This document shows positions 8,047-16,576 of a stretch of 53,783 nt of DNA, piece by piece. The notes under the pieces are model-generated. The model did no database searches, was not told where the DNA came from, and saw only the letters and a list, made by a program, of their open reading frames with translations. Source of the DNA: Acidobacteriaceae bacterium (GTDB taxonomy: Bacteria; Acidobacteriota; Terriglobia; Terriglobales; Acidobacteriaceae); assembly GCA_025356095.1 (NCBI GenBank), contig JANXUR010000072.1, forward strand, positions 1 to 53,783, in the 5' to 3' direction. A program made the translations under genes and the position numbers. How positions within the stretch are numbered: position 1 is the first letter of the stretch; every line of letters begins with the position of its first letter.

Positions 8047-8244
8047 GTGAATCAGTCTTTCCGCAGCACGGGAGGACTCTCTTTTGACCCCATGTGATTC
8101 GTTGGTGGCGAGCCAGTGGAGTTGTTTTGTAGAACGACGGAACCAAGCCTGGTGCGACTGCGTACCAACAGATGAGCAACAGGCCCAAAGGGGCATGAAA
8201 CACTAGGAACATGACTGGGCCGAATCGGGTCGCAGGAGGGTGAC

Positions 8245-9453
8245 GTGGCAAACGGAAATGGCAAGAGCAAGAAGCGGCGGATGTGGATTGTCGCCGGAGT
8301 GGTGGTGGCGGTCTTGGCGGTAGTAGGGGTGGTAATCGCCTCGACCCGCGGCGGCGCGAAGATTGACCCCTCGAAGCTGGCGAATGTTGATAAAGGCGAC
8401 CTTGCGAAGAGCGTAGTGGCCACCGGCAAAGTCGAGCCCATCACCAGGGTGGAGTTGAAGTCGAAGGCCAGCGGCATTGTGAAGCACTTGCTGGTGGAAT
8501 ACGGCGACAAGGTGAAAGTGGGCCAAGTGTTGGCGGAGCTGGATAAAGAAGAAATTCAGGCGCAAGTGGAATCCGCCAAAGCGCAGTTGACGGCAACCGA
8601 GGCCAACATGGCAGCCTCAGCCGCTGATTTGGAACGCGCCAAAGTGGATGCGGAAGGCCCCGAAGTTCCGCTGCTGAAGCGTGCCTATGATCGCTCCAAG
8701 GGAATGGCCAGCGAAGGGGTAGTGTCACAATCTACGCTGGACGATGCCGAGCGTGCTTACAGTACGGCGCTGAATAAGCAGAATGTGGCGCGAGCGCAGT
8801 TGACGGTAACGAAGGCGCGGGTTGCACAGGCCAAGGCGCAAGTGTCGCAGCAGAAGGCAAACCTCGATCAACTCGACCAGCAACTCCGCTATGCAACGAT
8901 TGTCTCTCCGATTGATGGGGTGGTGCTGTCGCGTGACGTGGAAGTGGGCAGCGCGGTGAGTTCGATTCTGGTGCTAGGTTCGGGCGCAACCTTGGTGATG
9001 ACGCTTGGCGACACTCGCGAAGTGTATGTAAAGGGCAAGGTGGATGAGAGCGATATTGGCAAGGTCTATATCGGCCAGCCCGCGCGCATCAAGGTGGAGT
9101 CTTACAAAGACAAGACCTTTACCGGCAAGGTTACCAAGATTTCGCCCCTCGGCGTGGAAAAAGACAATGTGACCACCTTTGAAGTGCGGGTCTCGATTAC
9201 CAACCCGGAGGGCATTTTGAAGGCGGCGATGACAGCCAATGCCGAGATCATTCTGGAAGAACACAAAGGCGTATTGCAGATTCCCGAAGGCGCGATTATC
9301 TACGACAAAGACAAGAAGGCTTCGGTGGAAATGCCGGACGAGAAAGCAAAAGATGGCAAAAAGAAGGTGGGCATCGCGATCGGCATCTCTAACGGCGCGA
9401 AGACAGAAGTGCTGAGCGGCGTCAAAGAGGGCGACAAGGTCATCCTGCAGTAA
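8245..9453 (+). CDS. HlyD/MacA-type periplasmic adaptor subunit
   Basis: 402 residues from a GTG start at 8245, supported by AGGAGG six bases upstream. A positively charged N-terminus (KSKKRRMW) precedes one membrane anchor at about residues 13-32. A lipoyl-like barrel half follows (VVATGKVEPITRVELKSKASG), then a long alanine/glutamine-rich coiled-coil hairpin of roughly residues 105-220, then the second half (ATIVSPIDGVVLSRDVEVG) and beta-barrel and membrane-proximal domains. This order is that of membrane-fusion proteins such as MacA or RND adaptors, which bridge an inner-membrane transporter to an outer-membrane channel. No permease, ATPase or TolC gene is adjacent: a terminator-like hairpin follows directly, so the partner is unlinked. 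Confidence 0.88.
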   Translation: MANGNGKSKKRRMWIVAGVVVAVLAVVGVVIASTRGGAKIDPSKLANVDKGDLAKSVVATGKVEPITRVELKSKASGIVKHLLVEYGDKVKVGQVLAELDKEEIQAQVESAKAQLTATEANMAASAADLERAKVDAEGPEVPLLKRAYDRSKGMASEGVVSQSTLDDAERAYSTALNKQNVARAQLTVTKARVAQAKAQVSQQKANLDQLDQQLRYATIVSPIDGVVLSRDVEVGSAVSSILVLGSGATLVMTLGDTREVYVKGKVDESDIGKVYIGQPARIKVESYKDKTFTGKVTKISPLGVEKDNVTTFEVRVSITNPEGILKAAMTANAEIILEEHKGVLQIPEGAIIYDKDKKASVEMPDEKAKDGKKKVGIAIGISNGAKTEVLSGVKEGDKVILQ

Positions 9454-9460
9454 GAATCAA

Positions 9461-9515
9461 CGGGGCGCGAACCGCGACCAGCGGACGCGCCCCGAACTTT
9501 TGATATTTTTCATTT
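9461..9515 (+). terminator. Terminator-like hairpin after the adaptor gene
   Basis: CGGGGCGCG at 9461-9469 pairs with CGCGCCCCG at 9486-9494 around a 16-base loop and is followed by a T-rich stretch. The T run is broken (ACTTTTGATATTTTTC), so termination strength is uncertain. Confidence 0.6.
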
Positions 9516-9525
9516 TTCATTTTTC
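9505..9525. repeat. 7-bp tandem repeat ATTTTTC, three copies
   Basis: Three perfect copies of ATTTTTC lie between the hairpin and the ribosome-binding region of the DUF4097-type gene. They may add to the T-rich termination signal. Confidence 0.7.
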
Positions 9526-9539
9526 GGGGGGCTGAAGCT

Positions 9540-10547
9540 ATGCGGACAATGCAATGGGGAATGAACAAGCGATCGCTGGGCACTGGGGTAGCGCTTTTGG
9601 CAATGGTGCTCGGTGGCACGACGATGGCGCGCGCTGGCTGGGACAACAACAAAGTGAAGGGTGAGTTTACCCGCAACTATACCGTCAGCGGCCAAGTAGA
9701 TTTAGATGTGCGCAGCGGCTGCGGCGATGTGGAAGTGCGCAGCGGTTCGGGCAATACGGTGGCGATTATGGCTCACATTGAAATCAACAGTCGCTACGGT
9801 GGCAACGCCGAACAGCGGGTGCAAGCAATTGAAGCCAATCCTCCCATTCAGCAAACGGGCAACATCATCCGGATTACGCATGAACCCAGCAGCGAGTGGC
9901 GGAACATCTGCGTGAACTACGTGATCACTTCTCCGAAGACGACGCACATGATGGCGCGGACGGGGTCAGGCAACGTGGTTGCCGAGGGCATTTCTGGCCC
10001 TGTAGATGCGGAGTCCGGCTCGGGCGATGTTCGCATCGCGAGCATTGGCAGCATGACGCGCGTGCACACGGGGTCGGGCAACATCTCCGCCGAACGAATT
10101 CAGGGCGAAGTTCACATGGAGACTGGCAGTGGCGACGTGCAGGCGGTTGACATTGCCGGGGGGTTCACGGGACACACCGGCAGCGGCAACATCAAGCTGC
10201 GGCAGAATGCGCCGGGCCCGGTACGCGCAGAAACTGGTTCTGGCGACATCGAGGTAACCGGCAGCAACGGTTCGCTGCATGCCACTACCGGCAGCGGCAA
10301 CATTCACGCCGATGGCGACCCGAAGGGTCCGTGGCATCTTTCTACCGGCTCCGGCGAAGTGAGTTTGCGGTTGCCGTCCAATGCTTCGGTGGACGTTTCG
10401 GCACGCACTTCATCGGGCAGCGTGTCGGTGGATCATCCTATAACCGTGCAAGGCAAAGTAGGGCGGCAGGAAATTCACGGGAAGATGGGCAATGGCGGGC
10501 CGCTGATGGAAGTTTCGACCGGCTCGGGCGATATTTCAATCAAGTAG
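9540..10547 (+). CDS. DUF4097-type secreted beta-repeat protein
   Basis: 335 residues from ATG 9540, which has a run of G about nine bases upstream. A signal peptide covers about residues 1-32 and ends in MARA. The mature protein is a regular repeat of the type T/S-GSG-(N/D)-hydrophobic, with units starting at residues 141, 159, 177, 195, 213, 232, 250 and 269 and a final copy at 327. The spacing is 18 or 19 residues, one rung of a right-handed beta-solenoid. This is the pattern of DUF4097/DUF4098 beta-strand-repeat proteins, whose role is not established. It is probably periplasmic or surface-located. It follows the orphan adaptor by 86 bases and has its own strong terminator. Confidence 0.85.
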   Translation: MRTMQWGMNKRSLGTGVALLAMVLGGTTMARAGWDNNKVKGEFTRNYTVSGQVDLDVRSGCGDVEVRSGSGNTVAIMAHIEINSRYGGNAEQRVQAIEANPPIQQTGNIIRITHEPSSEWRNICVNYVITSPKTTHMMARTGSGNVVAEGISGPVDAESGSGDVRIASIGSMTRVHTGSGNISAERIQGEVHMETGSGDVQAVDIAGGFTGHTGSGNIKLRQNAPGPVRAETGSGDIEVTGSNGSLHATTGSGNIHADGDPKGPWHLSTGSGEVSLRLPSNASVDVSARTSSGSVSVDHPITVQGKVGRQEIHGKMGNGGPLMEVSTGSGDISIK

Positions 10548-10579
10548 GTTTTTAGCGATGGGAAACTTTTCCTCCTAGA

Positions 10580-10610
10580 TGGGCCGCGCCCTGCGCGGCC
10601 CACTTTTTTT
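10580..10610 (+). terminator. Strong rho-independent terminator
   Basis: A perfect 9-bp GC stem, GGGCCGCGC (10581-10589) with GCGCGGCCC (10593-10601), has a three-base loop and is followed by seven T at 10604-10610. It ends the DUF4097-type transcript. Confidence 0.92.
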
Positions 10611-10660
10611 GCGGGCTACAGTAGACTTCGCCGTATCCTGCTAGTGAACTGGATACGGCT

Positions 10661-11476
10661 ATGACTAAATCGCGCAGCGTCACCTTCACCACCGACTTCG
10701 GCCTTGCCGACCACTACGCTGGCACCATGAAGGGCGTGGTGCTGGGCATTGCACCTGCGGCCACCTTAGTAGACATCTCACACGGGGTGCCAGCATTTAA
10801 CGTGTTTGCCGGGGCGCTGACGCTGGGCGCAGCCTATCGTTACTTCCCTGCTGGCACGGTGCATGTGGCGGTGGTGGACCCGGGCGTGGGATCGGCCAGG
10901 CGGCCGATTCTGGTGGAGGCTGCAGGGCAGTTCTTCGTGGGGCCGGATAACGGCATTTTCGGTGAGGTTTACGCATCTTCTGCAGCTCGCGAAAGCGAAG
11001 GGCAAGTGCGGGTGCGGCACGTCACGGCGTCACAATTCTTTTTACATCCGGTGAGCCAGACCTTTCATGGTCGCGACATTTTCGCGCGTGTGGCTGGGCA
11101 TCTGGCTGCGGGCGTGGAGCCAGCGGCGTTTGGCGATGAGATTGACGACTATCTACGTATGGCCGCGCCTCCGGTGGAGCGCGCGGCGGATGGGGGGCTG
11201 CGGGGCCGGGTGCTGGCGGTGGATCACTTTGGGAACGTGATTACGAATATTCGGAACACTGACGTGCCGGAGGTGGCGGCGCAGGGAGTGTTTTCGCTCG
11301 AAGTGGCGGGCCGGGCTGTGAGCCGGACGCGCTCCAGCTATGCCGACGCCGCAGAAGGAGAGGTGTTTGCCATCCTTGGGAGTTCGGGGTATTGGGAGAT
11401 TTCGGCGAACCGGGCGTCCGCGTCGGAGTTGTTGGGAGTGGGCTGCGGAGACGAAGTGGTGCTGCGGGTTGGGTAA
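10661..11476 (+). CDS. S-adenosyl-L-methionine hydrolase (adenosine-forming), DUF62 family
   Basis: The 271-residue product matches the length and motifs of the SAM hydroxide adenosyltransferase family, which splits SAM with water into adenosine and methionine and is related to fluorinases. Visible signatures are TTDFGLADHYAGTMKGV at the N-terminus, the VHVAVVDPGVGS strand-turn, the FVGPDNGIF motif, TFHGRDIFA in the middle and DHFGNVITNI beginning the C-terminal beta domain. The Asp in TDFGL, the DNG and the HGRD residues are those expected in the active site. It is a cytosolic enzyme. The gene stands alone after a strong terminator. Confidence 0.92.
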   Translation: MTKSRSVTFTTDFGLADHYAGTMKGVVLGIAPAATLVDISHGVPAFNVFAGALTLGAAYRYFPAGTVHVAVVDPGVGSARRPILVEAAGQFFVGPDNGIFGEVYASSAARESEGQVRVRHVTASQFFLHPVSQTFHGRDIFARVAGHLAAGVEPAAFGDEIDDYLRMAAPPVERAADGGLRGRVLAVDHFGNVITNIRNTDVPEVAAQGVFSLEVAGRAVSRTRSSYADAAEGEVFAILGSSGYWEISANRASASELLGVGCGDEVVLRVG

Positions 11477-11665
11477 GGGGTTTGGGTGAGGGAGTTGGGT
11501 GGGGGGGTGAGATAGTCAAGAGTGTGTATTCAGTATTCGCATCTTGAATTCGGCAAAGTGCGCAGGATGGAAGATGGGCACCGATTTTTGTGGGTGGACG
11601 CAGCCGTCCGTGTGTCGAATGTTGCCAATAGGGGAACACCCGGCAGAAGCGGGGTGACTGCAACG

Positions 11666-11896
11666 CTACGGTTTGAGCTTAGGGCGGGCGTAGGCTTCCA
11701 TTTGGCCGGTCCAGTGGACGAAGCGGGAGAGGTTGCCGCGTTCGCGCCACGCGAAGGTCCAAAATTCGAGGAATCCGATCTCCTGCATTTTGACGCCGGA
11801 GTAGGTTTCCATGCGCCAGAGCAGATAGGGGCTGCGCCACGGGGTCAGGTGATGGCCCTTGGTCGAGCTCCAGAGGAAGCGTAGTTGGGCGAGCAT
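11666..11896 (-). CDS. Small conserved-looking protein of unknown function
   Basis: 76 residues, rich in Trp, Arg and Phe: it contains HHLTPWRSPYLLWRMETYSG, then a WTFAWRERGNL block and RFVHWTGQMEAYA. The aromatic/basic heptad-like composition is non-random and reminds me of small uncharacterised acidobacterial proteins, though I cannot name a family. No Shine-Dalgarno is seen, but TATACT (complement of 11904-11909) lies seven bases before the ATG, which would suit a leaderless transcript. It is isolated between the SAM hydrolase and pilC. The opposite-strand frames across this stretch look like shadows. Confidence 0.55.
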   Translation of the reverse strand: MLAQLRFLWSSTKGHHLTPWRSPYLLWRMETYSGVKMQEIGFLEFWTFAWRERGNLSRFVHWTGQMEAYARPKLKP

Positions 11897-12175
11897 CAGA
11901 GTTAGTATATCGCCGGGGGCGAAAGGGGATGAGAGGAGCAGGAGGAAGGGAGAAAAGGGGAACAGAATCAGGTGGGAAAATCAAATAAAACGAATTATAT
12001 TACTTTAGTAGGCATTGAATTCACGTCAGATTCGCAACACGCCAATGGAAAGATTTAGGGGGCAACGGCTGTGACGAATTTGTGTCGTGGGGAAAGGTGT
12101 ACAGCGTTAGCCAGAGCCTTGCACGGTTCGTCACCTTCGTAGTTCTTTCCTTGCGACCCCTGGCGAGTGGGCGGG

Positions 12176-13399
12176 CTACCCGGCTAACTTGGAAATCATC
12201 GAGAACAGTGGCATGTAGAGCGAGAGTACGATGCCGCCGACTACTACGCCGAGCACACCGATAATCAGCGGCTCGAGGGAAGCCAGCAGGTCTTTGGTGG
12301 CGATATCCACGTCGTCTTCATAGAAGTCGGCAATTTTGTGGAGCATGGTGTCGAGCGCGCCGGTGGCTTCGCCGACGTCCACCATGTGGCAGACCATGCT
12401 GGGAAACACCTTGGCCTCGCGCAGTGGGTCCACCATATTGCGGCCTTCTTCTACAGCTTTGCGGACTTTGAATAAGCCTTCTTCGATTACGGCGTTGCCC
12501 GAAGTGCGGGCTGTGATGGCGAGACCTTCGAGGATAGGGACGCCGGAGGAGAGTAGAGTCCCCATGGTGCGGGCAAAGCGGGCCACGGCGATTTTACGCA
12601 GCACATTGCCCAGCACGGGCAGTTGCAGCAGCAGACGGTCGGTGCGGTAGCGGCCGTGTGGGGTGCGGCGATAGCGGTTGATGCCGTAGTAGGTCGCGCC
12701 GACTGCGAGAAACACCGCCCACCAGTAGCTGCCGACGAAGGCGCTGAGGCCCATCACGATGCGCGTTGGCAGCGGCAGCGGCACGCCGAGGCCGACGAAG
12801 AGCGTGGAGAAGATTGGCACGACCCACTTGAGCAAAGCTCCGACAATAAGAATCGCCATACCGACGACGGCCGCCGGATAGACCAAGGCGGACTTGAGCG
12901 CGTTCCGCATCTTGAGGGCTTTTTCGACGTAGGTGGCAAGGCGCTGCAAGACGGTGTCGAGGATGCCTGCGGCTTCGCCTGCTTCCACCAGGTTGACGCT
13001 GAGGTTGTCGAAGGCTTCGGGATGGTCGCGCATGGCCCCAGAAAGCGTACTGCCTTCTTCGACAGCGGTGCGAACGCTGGTAATGGCAAGCGAAAAACGC
13101 AGACTTTCCTGATTGCTAGCCAGCACGTCGAGGCATTGAATCAGGGGGAGGCCGGAGCCGATCATCACAGAAAATTGCCGAAAGAAAATGGCGCGGTCGC
13201 GGGTTTTGATGGAACCCATCGAAGGCAGCAAGTTACGGAGACTAAAAGCGGGGGGCGAGGTGGATTTCTGTCCGGATTTGCCTGTAGGCTTGGGGGCAGA
13301 TGCAGGCAAAGGCGGTGTACGCCGCGCCGGGGCAACGGCTGCGCCGGCACCACTGCGTGAAAGTCCTGCGAGTTTGCTTCCAGAATAGGAACTTGGCAA
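12176..13399 (-). CDS. pilC: Type IV pilus inner-membrane platform protein PilC
   Basis: 407 residues from a TTG start, supported by GGAGG eight bases upstream. A Pro/Ala/Ser-rich N-terminal extension of about 55 residues precedes two T2SS_F domains. Each has the family signature: FFRQFSVMIGSGLPLIQCLDVL...VEAGEAAGILDTVL in the first, and ARFARTMGTLLSSGVPILEGL...VDVGEATGALDTML in the second. Three membrane segments are expected (near 175, 225 and 385). PilC is the platform on which PilB and PilT act. It is last in the pilB-pilT-pilC transcript, 18 bases after pilT. Confidence 0.95.
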   Translation of the reverse strand: MPSSYSGSKLAGLSRSGAGAAVAPARRTPPLPASAPKPTGKSGQKSTSPPAFSLRNLLPSMGSIKTRDRAIFFRQFSVMIGSGLPLIQCLDVLASNQESLRFSLAITSVRTAVEEGSTLSGAMRDHPEAFDNLSVNLVEAGEAAGILDTVLQRLATYVEKALKMRNALKSALVYPAAVVGMAILIVGALLKWVVPIFSTLFVGLGVPLPLPTRIVMGLSAFVGSYWWAVFLAVGATYYGINRYRRTPHGRYRTDRLLLQLPVLGNVLRKIAVARFARTMGTLLSSGVPILEGLAITARTSGNAVIEEGLFKVRKAVEEGRNMVDPLREAKVFPSMVCHMVDVGEATGALDTMLHKIADFYEDDVDIATKDLLASLEPLIIGVLGVVVGGIVLSLYMPLFSMISKLAG

Positions 13400-13417
13400 C
13401 CTGTCGCCTCCCTGTGC

Positions 13418-14542
13418 TTACTTTCGGTGAGTGGTAGGCCCAGCGGCAGCCCGGCCCGCCATGCCCGCGCCACGGTCAATCATGCCCATCAACTCATCCG
13501 GCATACTGCTTCTTTGCAAGGCGAGTTCCAAAGTGATCTGGCGTGCGAAATAGGCACGTGCCAAAGACTGGTTGAAGGTCTGCATACCGTATTTCTCTTG
13601 GCCGTTCTGCATGACGGAGTAGATCTGGTGGACTTTATCTTCGCGAATGAGGTTACGAATCGCCGTATTGGGGATGAGCACTTCCATGATCATGGTGCGC
13701 CCCTTACCATCCATTCGAGGCAAGAGGGCTTGGGACAAAATGCCTTCTAACGACAGCGAAAGCTGGGCCCGGATCTGGGATTGCTGGTGTGCGGGAAAGA
13801 CATCAATGATTCGGTTGATGGTGGCGAGGGCCGAGTTCGTGTGCAGGGTAGCAAAGGTAAGGTGGCCGGTTTCGGCGAGGCGGAGGGCGGCTTCGATGGT
13901 TTCTAGATCGCGCATTTCGCCAATCAAAACCACATCGGGGTCGGCCCGCATGGCCGCGCGCAGGGCGTCGCCAAAACTGTGGGTGTCTGAAGTTAATTCG
14001 CGCTGGTTAATGAGGCAATTCTTATTCGAGTGCACGAACTCGATGGGGTCTTCAATGGTCAGGATGTGTTCGTGGCGGTCGGTGTTGATCTTGTCAATCA
14101 TTGCCGCCAGCGTAGTAGATTTGCCGGCTCCGGTGGGCCCGGTGACGAGAACGAGTCCGCGAGGCTTGGCGCAGAGCGTGTGGATGACCGGCGGCATACC
14201 CAGTTGCTGGGTGCTGCGGATGGCAAGTGGAATGAGACGGAAGACGGCGGCGGTGGAACTGCGTTGCAGGAACAGGTTGGCACGGAAGCGGGCGAGGCCA
14301 TCAATGCCGAAAGAAAAATCAATGTCGTGCATTTTTTCAAAGCGCTGGCGCTGTTCCTCGGTAAGTACACTGGACGCAAGCTGATGGGTCTGCACCGAAG
14401 TAAGCGGCTCCATTTCCAGCGGACGCAGGGCACCATGCACGCGTACCAGCGGGGGTGAGTTGACGCTAAGGTGCAGGTCACTGCCTTCCATCTCAACCAT
14501 CTTCTGCAACAGGTCATTCAGCGTGAACAAACCAGCCTCCAT
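13418..14542 (-). CDS. pilT: Type IV pilus retraction ATPase PilT
   Basis: 374 residues. The N-terminal PAS-like domain is followed by the RecA-like ATPase core with Walker A GPTGAGKST at about residues 135-143, an Asp box (TIEDPIEF), Walker B (VVLIGEMRDLETI) and His box (TGHLTFATLHTN). The C-terminal AIRNLIRE motif, diagnostic of PilT over PilB, is present. The protein is a hexameric cytosolic motor that depolymerises pili for twitching motility. It sits between pilB (33-base gap) and pilC (18-base gap). The C-terminus carries a short Gly/Ala-rich tail. Confidence 0.95.
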   Translation of the reverse strand: MEAGLFTLNDLLQKMVEMEGSDLHLSVNSPPLVRVHGALRPLEMEPLTSVQTHQLASSVLTEEQRQRFEKMHDIDFSFGIDGLARFRANLFLQRSSTAAVFRLIPLAIRSTQQLGMPPVIHTLCAKPRGLVLVTGPTGAGKSTTLAAMIDKINTDRHEHILTIEDPIEFVHSNKNCLINQRELTSDTHSFGDALRAAMRADPDVVLIGEMRDLETIEAALRLAETGHLTFATLHTNSALATINRIIDVFPAHQQSQIRAQLSLSLEGILSQALLPRMDGKGRTMIMEVLIPNTAIRNLIREDKVHQIYSVMQNGQEKYGMQTFNQSLARAYFARQITLELALQRSSMPDELMGMIDRGAGMAGRAAAGPTTHRK

Positions 14543-14575
14543 TCGGCAACCACATCATTTATCGTGCAGGTTACG

Positions 14576-16306
14576 CTATCCAGCTACAGTTTCGCGAACC
14601 ACTTCTTCCAGGGATGTAATGCCTTGCATGGCTTTCAGCAAACCGCTGCGGCGAAGGGTCATCATGCCCTGCTCTACCGCTTTCTGTTTAAGCTGCGGCG
14701 CGGAAGCTCCAGCAAAGATGAGGTCGCGAATCGCTTCTCCAATCTCCATCACTTCGTAGAGTCCGGTGCGTCCTTTGTAGCCAGTGTCATTGCACAGGTT
14801 GCATCCCTTGCCTTTGCGGAGGGTGGCGCTCGCGGCTTCTGCTGGCGTCATGCCTTCGGCAATGAGCGTGGGCGCAGGCACGGTGACGCTTTGCGCGCAT
14901 TGGTTGCAGACGCGGCGCACCAGCCTCTGTGCACAAATAAGGTGCACCGAAGTGGCCACCAGAAACGGGTCAATGCCCATATTCAGCAAGCGAGTGATGG
15001 TTTCTGCCGCGCCGTTGGTATGGACGGTTGAAAGCACTAAATGTCCGGTGAGCGCGGCCCGTATGGCTGTTTCTGCTGTTTCAAGGTCGCGAATTTCGCC
15101 TACCAGAATAATGTTTGGATCTTGCCGCAGGAAGGCGCGCAGGGCAGTGGCGAAGTTCAGGCCAATCTGCTCCTTCATCTGCACCTGATTTACACCCGCC
15201 AACTGGAACTCGACCGGGTCTTCGGCGGTCATGATATTTACGTCAGGAGCATTGAGGCGGGAGATGGCCGAATAGAGGGTATTGGTTTTGCCCGAGCCGG
15301 TGGGGCCGGTGACGAGCACCATGCCGTAAGGCTTGAGGATGGCACGCTCAAACTTGGCAAAGGACTCGGGTTCGAATCCTAGCTGCGTCATATCCAGCTT
15401 CAGGGCTTCTTTATCCAGCAGCCGCAAGACGATTTTTTCTCCAAACAGAGTGGGCAGAGTGGAGACACGGAAGTCGAGTTGTTTCTTTTTTCCGGCCAGG
15501 CTGATTTTGAGCATCACGCGGCCATCTTGCGGCAATCGCTTTTCGCTGATGTCCAGCTTAGACATGATTTTGATGCGGGAAGCGATGGCATCGCGCAGCC
15601 GCAGCGGGGGCGACATGACGGTGGACATGACGCCATCCATGCGAAAGCGTACACGGTATTCTTTTTCGTAAGGCTCAATGTGGATGTCACTGGCCCCGCG
15701 CTTCACCGCTTCGGTAAGAATTACGTTTACCAGCTTGACGATGGGTGCCTCTTCGGAAACCTTTTCCAAATCAGGGATGGGTAAGTTCAATTCTTCGTTC
15801 TGGAGCTCGACATCGAGGTCGCCCGCTTCGGCGATGGAGGCCATCACGGCTTCCAAGCCTTGGTCGGCTAGCGGCTCTTCGCCACTGCCGTAAGCTTTGT
15901 CCAGAGCTGCGGTCATGTGGCTATAACCAGCGACCACCGGTTCGATGTTCAAGCCGGTGCGGAATTTCACTTCATCCATGGCAGCAACGTCTGTGGGGTC
16001 GGCCATGGCCAGCGTAAGCGAGCCGCCCACTTTGCTAAGGGGAAGGACTTCATGGCGACGTGCGATCTCGGCAGGAATGAGCGCAAAGACGGTGTGATCG
16101 GGCTCAACGGCGGGAAGGTTGATGGCGGGCATACCGTACTGGCGGCAGAAGAAGCCCGCGAGAATATCACCCGGCATGACCCCAGCCTTTTCCAGCGCGG
16201 GAATGAACGGGACGCGGGCCTCGCGCTGCACGGTGAGAGTGTGCGCAAGTTGTGTGGCAGTAATCTGGTGCTCGCGCACCAGCAGATCACCTAGACGCTC
16301 AGCCAT
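14576..16306 (-). CDS. pilB: Type IV pilus assembly ATPase PilB
   Basis: 576 residues from ATG 16306, with GAGG about ten bases upstream; the longer upstream frame is low-complexity and was rejected. An N-terminal MshEN/T2SSE_N domain covers about residues 1-140. The ATPase follows with Walker A GPTGSGKT at 334-341, Asp box AEDPVEF, Walker B IILVGEIRDLET and His box TGHLVLSTVHTN. Two CxxC pairs (Cys467/470 and Cys502/505) form the zinc site typical of PilB/GspE, just before GRTGLYEVM. It powers pilus extension. It heads the pil operon and is divergent from ntrY across a 270-base shared upstream region. Confidence 0.95.
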   Translation of the reverse strand: MAERLGDLLVREHQITATQLAHTLTVQREARVPFIPALEKAGVMPGDILAGFFCRQYGMPAINLPAVEPDHTVFALIPAEIARRHEVLPLSKVGGSLTLAMADPTDVAAMDEVKFRTGLNIEPVVAGYSHMTAALDKAYGSGEEPLADQGLEAVMASIAEAGDLDVELQNEELNLPIPDLEKVSEEAPIVKLVNVILTEAVKRGASDIHIEPYEKEYRVRFRMDGVMSTVMSPPLRLRDAIASRIKIMSKLDISEKRLPQDGRVMLKISLAGKKKQLDFRVSTLPTLFGEKIVLRLLDKEALKLDMTQLGFEPESFAKFERAILKPYGMVLVTGPTGSGKTNTLYSAISRLNAPDVNIMTAEDPVEFQLAGVNQVQMKEQIGLNFATALRAFLRQDPNIILVGEIRDLETAETAIRAALTGHLVLSTVHTNGAAETITRLLNMGIDPFLVATSVHLICAQRLVRRVCNQCAQSVTVPAPTLIAEGMTPAEAASATLRKGKGCNLCNDTGYKGRTGLYEVMEIGEAIRDLIFAGASAPQLKQKAVEQGMMTLRRSGLLKAMQGITSLEEVVRETVAG

Positions 16307-16532
16307 GGGGTCAGAACCTCGCAACCCACCAAATTGCGAACCGGGAAGAACTGGGATTGCGGGGCAGGGATCGGCCCTGCGGAAACAAACAACGGGTCTA
16401 GCTATGAGGCTAAGCGGGTGGGCGGACTGAGTCAATGCCGGGAGGTGAAATCCAGCTGACGAAAGTACCCTCACCTCAGGAATGGGGCGGGGACGGGGCG
16501 GCGGGGTGCAGCGGAACCGCGCGGATGGGGCA

Positions 16533-16538
16533 TATAAT
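16533..16538 (+). promoter_or_regulatory. -10 element for ntrYX
   Basis: A consensus TATAAT lies 38 bases before the ntrY ATG in the pilB-ntrY divergent spacer. No good -35 is seen at the right spacing, so activator dependence is possible. I found no clear -24/-12 (sigma-54) promoter facing pilB. Confidence 0.55.
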
Positions 16539-16576
16539 CGGCGTTGGCGGCAAAGTCGAGTATTTGTCGCGGTGCG

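Larger units (their letters stand above)
7817..8244. other. Intergenic stretch with two short tandem repeats
   Basis: I see no gene here. Two short direct-repeat arrays (7934-7960 and 8011-8046) lie in the middle. The right end carries the ribosome-binding site AGGAGG at 8233-8238 that serves the GTG start of the downstream adaptor gene. Confidence 0.5.

Noticed and set aside
7801-8196. Minus-strand 131-residue ORF
   Set aside because: It spans the two tandem arrays and the toxin remnant and has low-complexity composition with no recognisable motif.
15368-15380. tRNA T-arm-like sequence GGTTCGAATCC
   Set aside because: It lies inside the conserved pilB coding region and no acceptor or anticodon stems can be formed around it.
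16307-16440. Possible sigma-54 promoter upstream of pilB (GG...GC pair)
   Set aside because: The spacing between the GG and GC elements is too short for a -24/-12 promoter.
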